A stretch of 11,759 nt of DNA from an uncultured Erysipelotrichaceae bacterium (GTDB lineage: Bacteria; Bacillota_I; Bacilli_A; Erysipelotrichales; Erysipelotrichaceae). Positions 1-5,918 of the stretch are shown here, piece after piece (the stretch's first letter is position 1; every line of letters begins with the position of its first letter). The DNA lies in contig CAMWMY010000020.1 of assembly GCA_947175465.1 (NCBI GenBank), positions 1 through 11,759 of the forward strand, written 5' to 3'. Made by a program: the position numbers and the translations under genes. The notes below the pieces were generated by a model that did no database searches, was not told where the DNA came from, and was given only the letters and a program-made list of their open reading frames with translations.

Positions 1-70
1 CTGTATAGGGATGAATTTTTTTAGTATAGAGAAATCAAGAAGAATAATCTTTCTTGACTTGTAAAAGTTA

Positions 71-98
71 TTTACAAATATATTTAGTATGTTAAAAT
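71..98 (+). promoter_or_regulatory. Promoter of the CAP-domain surface protein gene
   Basis: A TTTACA -35 box (71-76), a 16-base spacer and a TAAAAT -10 box (93-98) are seen, with a TG at 90-91 making an extended -10 element. The transcript would start near 105 and leave a leader of about 60 bases before the ATG at 166. A TTGACT at 54-59 is an alternative -35 but has no good -10 partner. Called from consensus match only. Confidence 0.55.
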
Positions 99-165
99 AA
101 AAGTGTATGAAAATAATTAATATATCTATTAAAGGGTTATTTCATAAATTGGGAGGGATTTACAT

Positions 166-1689
166 ATGAAAAAAACAAAGGTTTTAAGTATGGCACTTGC
201 AGGAACACTATTGGTTCAAGGGATGCCTTTAACAACACATGCACAAGCAAATACAGGGGTTTTAGAAAAAACAGAATCAAATACAACCATTACAATTGAA
301 GAGGCTGAAAAATTAGTAGCAGAAAAAGCAGCTTTAGTTCAAGAAGCTAAAACATTATTAGATGATTACAAAGCAGAGCTTGCACGTGTAGATAGTGCAC
401 TTGCTTTAGCTAAAATAGAGTTAGATGAAGCACAAAAAGCATTTGATGAGGCAAGTAATGCAGCTATTATTGAAGCAGCTAAACAACGTTTAGAAAAAGC
501 AGAAGCACAATATAATTTAGGATCTGTAGGTTTCTTCAAAGAAGAGGCAGAAAAAGGGAATGCAGATGCACAAAAAGCATATGATATTTTAACTGCGACA
601 ACACCAGAGCTTCAAGATGGACGTAATAGCCATGTTGACTATACACAATATGTAAAAGTAGGAGAAGAAAATAGTCCAACAAGTTTAGAAAATATGAAAA
701 AAGCTGTAGATGAGCTTAATCATGTGAATGAATATCGTGCTAAAGAAGGTAAAAATTTAGTAGATTTAAAAACAAATCACAGCATGATGGCTATTTCACA
801 ATATCAATCTTCTTATTCATCTAAAGTTGTTGAGCATGCAGGTGCATTTAATGTGGGTGAAAACTTAGCATGGGGATACGTTAATCCATTTACTGGATGG
901 TATGATGAAGAGAAAGTAAACTTTGAAACGAATAATGGTAAAGAAACAGGACATTATGAAAATATTGTAAATACTAGTTATGCTGTTATGGGATATTCTT
1001 ATAATAACCGTTCTGAAATACTAAATGGAGCATCTATGTATGGTCAAACTTTCGCAAATGAAAGAAGTCCATGGGGAACAAACGCTGTATCAGTTGCAGA
1101 ATACCAAGCATCATTTGGAACTTACTATACAAAAGTAAAAACAGAATTAGAAGAAGCACGCAAAGCTTATGAAAATTTAGTGGGTGGAACAAGAAGTGCT
1201 GATGATGTACCACAAGAAATTAAAGATCGTTTAGAACGTGCTAAACAAGCTTATGCTGATTTACAAGCAGAAAGAGTTGCGGCACAAACAAATGTAGATA
1301 ATGCACAGGTAGCATATGACAAAGCGGTTGTTGAGCATCAAGCAGCAGTTGATTTACTAAACTCATTAACACAACCAGATGGAAACCCAGGAGAAACACC
1401 AGATGGAAATCCAGGAGAGAAACCAGAGGAAACACCAGATGGAAATCCAGGAGAGAAACCAGAGGAAACACCAGATGGAAATCCAGGAGAGAAGCCAGAG
1501 GAAACACCAGAAGTTACTCCAGGAGAACAACCAGGAGATAATGTAGAAACAACACCAGAAGTGCAACCAGAAACAGAAGGAAGCACTGTTAACACGGGAG
1601 TATCTACAAATATGGTAGGGTTATTATGTGCAATGATAGCAAGTATGTTTGCTCTTGTAACAACAGGTTTATTACGTAAGAAAAAATAG
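166..1689 (+). CDS. Wall-anchored CAP/SCP-domain surface protein with coiled coils and a Pro-rich repeat stalk
   Basis: A 507-residue exported protein. Residues 1-28 form a signal peptide (KK, hydrophobic core, cleavage likely after AQA). Residues 43-140 are an Ala/Glu/Lys-rich coiled coil. Residues about 175-320 look like a CAP (SCP/PR-1, YkwD-like) domain: LNHVNEYR at 184-191, H224, GENLAWGY at 231-238, acidic E248/E249 and TGHYENIVN at 261-269, so the His/Glu set typical of CAP proteins appears present. A second coiled coil covers about 320-400. Residues 404-447 are Pro/Gly/Glu repeats, a stalk crossing the wall. The C-terminus has VNTG (475-478), a hydrophobic stretch (483-503) and RKKK, the layout of a sortase signal although the LP of LPXTG is missing. 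The start is supported by GGGAGGG at 151-157. The gene is a single transcription unit with its own promoter and terminator. The ligand or enzymatic role is unknown; CAP domains in bacteria are often of undefined function. Confidence 0.9.
   Translation: MKKTKVLSMALAGTLLVQGMPLTTHAQANTGVLEKTESNTTITIEEAEKLVAEKAALVQEAKTLLDDYKAELARVDSALALAKIELDEAQKAFDEASNAAIIEAAKQRLEKAEAQYNLGSVGFFKEEAEKGNADAQKAYDILTATTPELQDGRNSHVDYTQYVKVGEENSPTSLENMKKAVDELNHVNEYRAKEGKNLVDLKTNHSMMAISQYQSSYSSKVVEHAGAFNVGENLAWGYVNPFTGWYDEEKVNFETNNGKETGHYENIVNTSYAVMGYSYNNRSEILNGASMYGQTFANERSPWGTNAVSVAEYQASFGTYYTKVKTELEEARKAYENLVGGTRSADDVPQEIKDRLERAKQAYADLQAERVAAQTNVDNAQVAYDKAVVEHQAAVDLLNSLTQPDGNPGETPDGNPGEKPEETPDGNPGEKPEETPDGNPGEKPEETPEVTPGEQPGDNVETTPEVQPETEGSTVNTGVSTNMVGLLCAMIASMFALVTTGLLRKKK
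1375..1506 (+). repeat. In-frame 36-bp tandem repeats encoding PDGNPGEKPEET
   Basis: A short 24-bp unit (1375-1398, PDGNPGET) is followed by three 36-bp units at 1399-1434, 1435-1470 and 1471-1506. The first two are identical and the third differs by one silent base (AAG for AAA). Each unit adds 12 residues to the stalk. Such near-identical in-frame units can gain or lose copies by slippage without breaking the reading frame. The array lies inside the coding sequence and has no spacers, so it is not CRISPR. Confidence 0.95.
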
Positions 1690-1722
1690 AGTACTGTATC
1701 ATTTTGTATTTCTATTATTCAT

Positions 1723-1750
1723 GGTGGTCGAAAGACCACCTTTGTTATTT
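1723..1750 (+). terminator. Intrinsic terminator of the CAP-domain gene
   Basis: A perfect 7-bp stem, GGTGGTC (1723-1729) with GACCACC (1734-1740), closes a GAAA tetraloop and is followed by TTTGTTATTT. It sits 33 bases after the stop codon and ends the surface protein unit. Confidence 0.9.
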
Positions 1751-1824
1751 ATAGAGAATAGAATACGTTTTTGAATCATGGTAGAAGAAAAGAATATATT
1801 TTTGATAGATATGCATAATTTTAT

Positions 1825-1852
1825 TTGTATTTTCTTTTTTATTTGTTATAAT
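1825..1852 (+). promoter_or_regulatory. Promoter driving the purine riboswitch transcript
   Basis: A consensus TATAAT (1847-1852) is preceded by TGT (1844-1846), making an extended -10 element. The -35 region is only a weak TTGTAT (1825-1830, 16-base spacer). Transcription would begin near 1859, just upstream of the riboswitch P1 helix at 1867, which fits the usual layout. Confidence 0.7.
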
Positions 1853-1866
1853 AAGGGTATCTTACA

Positions 1867-1931
1867 TATCGTATAAACTTTCATTTGTGGCGAAAGTGTT
1901 TCTACCTGGTTGCCTAAACCAGACTACGATA
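1867..1931 (+). ncRNA. Purine riboswitch aptamer, guanine-type
   Basis: The three-way junction of the purine riboswitch can be drawn directly. P1 is TATCGTA (1867-1873) with TACGATA (1925-1931), 7 bp. P2 is ACTTTC (1877-1882) with GAAAGT (1892-1897), with GG in its loop at 1889-1890. The conserved J2/3 GTTTCTACC runs 1898-1906. P3 is CTGGT (1906-1910) with ACCAG (1918-1922), with loop TGCCTAA holding the CC (1913-1914) that pairs with the loop 2 GG. The specificity base just before P1's 3' strand (position 74 in B. subtilis xpt numbering) is C1924, which predicts guanine/hypoxanthine rather than adenine. The J2/3 core is canonical, so a 2'-deoxyguanosine variant is less likely. Upstream of purine salvage genes, its expected role is to lower expression when guanine is plentiful. 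Confidence 0.93.
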
Positions 1932-1945
1932 GGAACTCTTTTCAG

Positions 1946-1969
1946 CTTCTGTATATACAGAAGTTTTTT
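1946..1969 (+). terminator. Riboswitch expression platform: intrinsic terminator (attenuator)
   Basis: CTTCTG (1946-1951) pairs with CAGAAG (1958-1963), extendable by TA/TA inside, and is followed by six T (1964-1969). It lies 14 bases after the aptamer, as in transcription-terminating purine riboswitches. A candidate antiterminator is weak: CAGA at 1920-1923, overlapping P3/J3-1, can pair with TCTG at 1948-1951. Ligand binding would be expected to free the terminator and stop transcription. Confidence 0.8.
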
Positions 1970-1999
1970 ATGTTTATGTAAGAGGAAAGAGGGAAAAAG

Positions 2000-2245
2000 A
2001 TGCGTAAGAAGACAGAAGTGTTTCAAACAAAAGCAATTGCATGGGATACGATAGGAATTGTTTTTGCAATGCATAAAAGATCTTTGTTAGGGGGATATCC
2101 TAAGCTAGGATTGAAAATGATAAAAGCAATGCGTCAAGTATTTTCTATTCATGTACAGCTTGCATCTTTCATTACTTTTGTATGGGCGAAATACGCTTAT
2201 ACAAAGTTAAGCTTATTTATTTTTGTAGTACCTATTCATTTATAA
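2000..2245 (+). CDS. Unrecognised 81-residue basic, partly hydrophobic protein behind the riboswitch
   Basis: I do not recognise this protein. The ATG is preceded by GAGGG at 1989-1993 with a 6-base spacer, a good ribosome binding site, and the stop at 2243-2245 lies one base before a terminator stem, so the ORF fills the space between riboswitch and terminator. The N-terminal half is rich in Lys/Arg; residues about 52-81 are mostly hydrophobic (ASFITFVW, LSLFIFVV), which could be one or two short membrane segments. Codon use resembles the neighbours. It is the first gene under the guanine riboswitch, so a link to purine metabolism or transport is possible by position only. It could also be a non-functional remnant or a leader ORF; no conserved motif supports a specific role. 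Confidence 0.5.
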   Translation: MRKKTEVFQTKAIAWDTIGIVFAMHKRSLLGGYPKLGLKMIKAMRQVFSIHVQLASFITFVWAKYAYTKLSLFIFVVPIHL

Positions 2246-2246
2246 C

Positions 2247-2297
2247 ACCAACTCTTTTTATAACGGTAAATATCGTTACGAAGGGTTGGTTTTCTTT
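2247..2297 (+). terminator. Long hairpin terminator between the small ORF and the deaminase genes
   Basis: ACCAACTCTT (2247-2256) pairs with AAGGGTTGGT (2281-2290), 10 bp with one T:G wobble, and an inner stem TAACG (2261-2265) pairs with CGTTA (2274-2278). TTTCTTT follows at 2291-2297. It should stop most transcripts arriving from the riboswitch promoter, or act as a second control point before the deaminase operon. Confidence 0.75.
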
Positions 2298-2300
2298 ATG

Positions 2301-2338
2301 TTAGGTAGTGATTTAGGATGCAAAGCAGACATTACTAA
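2301..2338 (+). other. Possible leader hairpin upstream of the first deaminase gene
   Basis: TTAG (2301-2304) and TAGTG (2306-2310) pair with CATTA (2330-2334) and CTAA (2335-2338), with one bulged G and one G:T pair. The loop holds a small TGC/GCA stem (2319-2327). No T-run follows. It ends 15 bases before the GAGGAGG ribosome binding site. It matches no RNA family I know and may be chance. Confidence 0.25.
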
Positions 2339-2365
2339 GTCAAAATTCTGTATGAGGAGGTAAAC

Positions 2366-4150
2366 ATGGAAAGAACGGTTACAAATTTAAAACAGCTTAT
2401 TCGTGCAGGAAGAGGAATGATCCCTTCCCACTTAGTGATTAAAAATGGGAATTTAGTAAATGTTATGAGTAGTGAAGTTTATCAAGCAGATATTGCTATT
2501 TATGAAGATACGATTGTAGCAATCGGAAATGTAGAAGATTACATAAATAGTGATACTAAAATTCTTGATGCAAAGGGAAAATATATAGTACCTGGACTTA
2601 TTGATGGACATATTCATAGTGAATGTAGCAAATTGAGTATCACTAGTTTTGCAAAAGCAGTTGTGCCTCATGGTACAACAAGTATTATTTCAGGTTTAGA
2701 TGAGTATATCTCAGTATCAGGATTAGAAGGTTTACAAGAAGTATTTAAGGAAATAAAGGAAACACCTTTAAAGGTATTTTGGGGAGCACCTTTTAAAACA
2801 CCTTATACATTTCCACCATCTACTGTTGCTTTTTCATTTACAAAAGAAGTACATGAAATCGTACAACAATGGCCACAATGCTATGGAGTATGGGAAAGTG
2901 TTCGTGAATATGTAAATGAAGAAGATGAAGATACTTTAGGAGCGATTGAAACAGCTTTTAAGAATCGATTGCCTGTTTTTGGTTGTGCTCCTATGGCAAG
3001 AGGAAAAGAATTAAATGGTTATCTTTGTGCAGGGGTTCGTCTAGATCATGAAAGTTATGATCACGAAGAAGTTGTAGAAAAGATGCGTAATGGGATGCAT
3101 ATGTTAATTCGTGAGTCATCTGTAACACACTTTTTAAAAGAAAATATACGATCTGTTACCGAAGTAAATCCAGCATTTGCAAGACGTATGAGTTTTTGTA
3201 GTGATGATGTTACAGCATCGGATGTTTTAGAAAAAGGGCATATGGATAACATTGTTCGTTTAGCAATCAAAGAAGGTGTGGAGCCAATGGCTGCGATTCA
3301 AATGGCAACGATTAATAGCGCTGAAGCATATCGTATCGATCATTTGATAGGATCTATTACTCCTGGAAAAATTGCTGATATTTTATTAGTAGATGATTTA
3401 GAACAATTCCATGTGGAAAAAGTTATTGTTAATGGAAAAGTTGTAGCAGAAAATGAGAAATTAAGCTATGCATTACATCCACCAAAAAGAAGCTCTATTT
3501 TAATGAATACATTAAAATGTGAAAAGAAAACAGCGGATGATTTCGCATATAAAGTAGATATTGAAAAAGGACAAGCAAAAGTATTGTCAATGAATGTGGA
3601 GGGGCCTTTTGTTCGTAAAAGAAAAGATGTCCTTTTAGAAGTGAAAGATCATGTTGTGCAATTAGATCCTCAACAAGATATTGCAATGGTATCTGTAATA
3701 GAGCGTTTTGGAAAGAATGGAAATCAATCTTTAGCTTTTTGTTCAGGATGGAATTTAACAAAAGGGGCAATGGCATCAACAGCTGCACCTGATGATAATA
3801 ATTTGATTGTTATGGGGGTAAATAAAGAAGATATGGCGATTGCAGTGAACCATTTAATTGAACAAGGTGGAGGACAAATTGTTGTCGCTGATGGAAAAAT
3901 TTTAGACTTTTTACCATTGCCTGTAGGTGGAATTGTTAGCGATTTAGAGCCAGAAGAAATTGCACAAAGAGAAAAACGCATTCATCAAGCCGCAAGAGAA
4001 TTAGGTTGTGCTTTACCTGATCCTTTAATGTATATGTTCTTTTTACCAATCACAGCGATTCCTGATTATGCGATTACAGATGTAGGGCCTGTTGATTGTA
4101 TTGCTTTAGATACGTTTGATCCTATTCTTGAACTTGTTGAAGAGAAATAA
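2366..4150 (+). CDS. Adenine deaminase-family amidohydrolase, diverged paralog with altered active site
   Basis: A 594-residue protein with the full Ade (AdeC) layout: N-terminal beta domain, TIM-barrel amidohydrolase domain (about 72-370) and the Ade C-terminal domain (about 400-590). The start is supported by GAGGAGG at 2354-2360. It aligns along its whole length with the next gene. Kept: GHIHSE (H82, H84), E177, the RGKELNGY stretch, LDHE (H228) and SDD (D280, D281). Changed: ADPHE of normal Ade is SGLDE (109-113, His to Asp at 112); the GHSPG His is Cys207 (GCAPM); and AHDSHN of the C-terminal domain has become APDDNN (P475 and N478 replace two His). Several catalytic or metal-site residues are therefore gone, so adenine deamination is doubtful. 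It may use another substrate, bind without catalysis, or pair with the intact copy. The stop lies 10 bases before the next start, so the two are surely co-transcribed. Confidence 0.88.
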   Translation: MERTVTNLKQLIRAGRGMIPSHLVIKNGNLVNVMSSEVYQADIAIYEDTIVAIGNVEDYINSDTKILDAKGKYIVPGLIDGHIHSECSKLSITSFAKAVVPHGTTSIISGLDEYISVSGLEGLQEVFKEIKETPLKVFWGAPFKTPYTFPPSTVAFSFTKEVHEIVQQWPQCYGVWESVREYVNEEDEDTLGAIETAFKNRLPVFGCAPMARGKELNGYLCAGVRLDHESYDHEEVVEKMRNGMHMLIRESSVTHFLKENIRSVTEVNPAFARRMSFCSDDVTASDVLEKGHMDNIVRLAIKEGVEPMAAIQMATINSAEAYRIDHLIGSITPGKIADILLVDDLEQFHVEKVIVNGKVVAENEKLSYALHPPKRSSILMNTLKCEKKTADDFAYKVDIEKGQAKVLSMNVEGPFVRKRKDVLLEVKDHVVQLDPQQDIAMVSVIERFGKNGNQSLAFCSGWNLTKGAMASTAAPDDNNLIVMGVNKEDMAIAVNHLIEQGGGQIVVADGKILDFLPLPVGGIVSDLEPEEIAQREKRIHQAARELGCALPDPLMYMFFLPITAIPDYAITDVGPVDCIALDTFDPILELVEEK

Positions 4151-4160
4151 AGGGGAAGAG

Positions 4161-5897
4161 ATGATGGAAAGAAAAGAATTAAAAAAACTTATTGATGTTG
4201 CAGCAGGAAGAGTACCGGCTGATCTTGTCATCAAAGGTTGTAAAGTTGTAGATGTGTATAATGGAGGAATTGTAGAAGGGGATATTGCGATTGTAGATGG
4301 TTTGATTGCTGGTATAGGAGAATATGATGGAAAAACTGAAGTAGATGCGAAGGGGAAATATGCTACACCAGGCTTTATTGATAGTCATATACATATTGAA
4401 TCATCCTATGTGAGTCCAGAAGAGTTGGGAAGACTTCTTGTACCTCATGGAACAACAACTATTATCGCTGATCCTCATGAAATTGCGAATGTTTGTGGAT
4501 GGAAGGGAATTCATTATATGTTACAAGCTGCACAAAAAACAGCTTTAGATATTAAAGTGATGCTTCCTTCTTGTGTTCCAGCAACTCCTTTTGAGCACGC
4601 TGGTGCTACGATTGATGCTAAAGCGATGGAAAAACCGATGCAAGAAGGAAAACTTTATGGTTTAGGGGAATTCATGAATTTTCCTGGTGTTGTTTTAGGA
4701 CATGATGATGTTTTAGATAAACTTCTTGTAGCGAAAAAAGAAGGGAAAATTATTGATGGGCATAGTCCTGGTTTAAAAGGAAGAGAGTTAAATGCATATG
4801 CTGTGGCTGGAATTAAAACTGATCATGAATGTGCAACAGCACAAGATTTACAAGATCGTGTTTCACGAGGACTTTATGTTATGTTACGTCAAGGGTCAGC
4901 TTGTCATGATTTGAAAAATTTAATAAAGGGAGTGACACCTTACAATAGTAAGCGATGTTTATTGTGCGCAGATGATATGCAACCGAAAACAATTTTAAGT
5001 GTTGGGCATTTAGATAATAGCTTGAAAATGTGTGTAGAAGAAGGAATGGATCCGCTTTTAGCAATTCAAATGGCGACTTTAAATGCAGCTGAGTGCTATG
5101 GATTAAAAGATCGAGGGGCAATTGCACCAGGGTTGAAAGCCGATATTGTTTTAGTGGATGATCTTCAAAACTTTCATGTAGCTCAAGTGTTTATTGATGG
5201 AAAAGAAGTGGCAAAAGATGGACAATACCAACTTCCTATAGCTTTTCATGATATTTCGGATACGAAAGGAAGCTTTCATGTCAAAGATTTTTCAAAAGAA
5301 AAACTGCGCTTAATTGTTCAATCAGAGAAAGCTCATGCCATTGGTATATTGCCTGGAGGGGTTGTTACAAAGAAAGAAGTAGTTTCTATCAAACGCGATG
5401 AAAACCAAGCCTTTGTTTATGAAAAAGATAAGGATGTTGTGAAAGTTGCTGTTGTGGAACGTCATCAAAATACAGGGAATGTTGCCGTAGCTTTATTGCG
5501 TGGATATGGGATCAAAGCTGGAGCGATTGCACTTTCTATTGCTCATGATTCTCATAATATTATTGTCGTTGGGGTGAATGATGAAGATATGGCATTTGCA
5601 GTGGAAGAACTCATTAAACAGGAAGGGGGAATTCTTCTTGTAAAAGATGGGGAAGTATTGGAACGTATGCCAATGCCAATTGGAGGCTTAATGAGTGATC
5701 AAAGTGGAGAATGGGTAGATGAGAAATTGAAAAATATTCATAAAATAGCACATGAAGTTTTACAAGTCAACACTACATTAGAACCGATTATGACACTTTG
5801 CTTTATGTCATTAGCTGTTATTCCAGAATTAAAGCTTACTGATATGGGGTTATTTGATGTTACACAATTTAAGTTTATATCCATAGAAGCAAATTAA
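4161..5897 (+). CDS. ade: Adenine deaminase
   Basis: Converts adenine to hypoxanthine and ammonia in the cytoplasm, feeding purine salvage. The 578 residues match the usual length of bacterial Ade (about 570-590). Motifs are canonical: SHIHIE (H76, H78) for metal binding, PHGTTTIIADPHE (95-107), LGE (E170), DGHSPG (H201), TDHE (H222), CADD (D271, D272) and GHLDN in the barrel, then AHDSHN (461-466) in the C-terminal domain. Start: AGGGG at 4151-4155 lies 5 bases before the ATG at 4161 and 8 before a second ATG at 4164, so 4164 (577 residues) is equally possible. The upstream in-frame ATG at 4116 lies inside the previous gene, lacks a ribosome binding site and adds non-conserved residues. It is the second gene of the deaminase-deaminase-permease operon. 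Also called adeC. Confidence 0.96.
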   Translation: MMERKELKKLIDVAAGRVPADLVIKGCKVVDVYNGGIVEGDIAIVDGLIAGIGEYDGKTEVDAKGKYATPGFIDSHIHIESSYVSPEELGRLLVPHGTTTIIADPHEIANVCGWKGIHYMLQAAQKTALDIKVMLPSCVPATPFEHAGATIDAKAMEKPMQEGKLYGLGEFMNFPGVVLGHDDVLDKLLVAKKEGKIIDGHSPGLKGRELNAYAVAGIKTDHECATAQDLQDRVSRGLYVMLRQGSACHDLKNLIKGVTPYNSKRCLLCADDMQPKTILSVGHLDNSLKMCVEEGMDPLLAIQMATLNAAECYGLKDRGAIAPGLKADIVLVDDLQNFHVAQVFIDGKEVAKDGQYQLPIAFHDISDTKGSFHVKDFSKEKLRLIVQSEKAHAIGILPGGVVTKKEVVSIKRDENQAFVYEKDKDVVKVAVVERHQNTGNVAVALLRGYGIKAGAIALSIAHDSHNIIVVGVNDEDMAFAVEELIKQEGGILLVKDGEVLERMPMPIGGLMSDQSGEWVDEKLKNIHKIAHEVLQVNTTLEPIMTLCFMSLAVIPELKLTDMGLFDVTQFKFISIEAN

Positions 5898-5918
5898 AAA
5901 AATGAGGGAGAACAAATC

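Noticed and set aside
1375..1506. CRISPR-like regular repeats
   Set aside because: The units are contiguous, in frame, encode a Pro-rich stalk and have no unique spacers.
1241..1595. Three overlapping minus-strand open frames opposite the repeat region
   Set aside because: They are created by the 36-bp repeats read backwards, have no ribosome binding sites and lie opposite a well-supported gene.
1862..2074. Minus-strand 70-residue frame across the riboswitch
   Set aside because: It overlaps a conserved structured RNA and its terminator and has no coding features.
4116..4160. Upstream ATG for the adenine deaminase
   Set aside because: It lies inside the previous gene, lacks a ribosome binding site, and the added residues are not part of the family; AGGGG at 4151-4155 supports 4161 or 4164.
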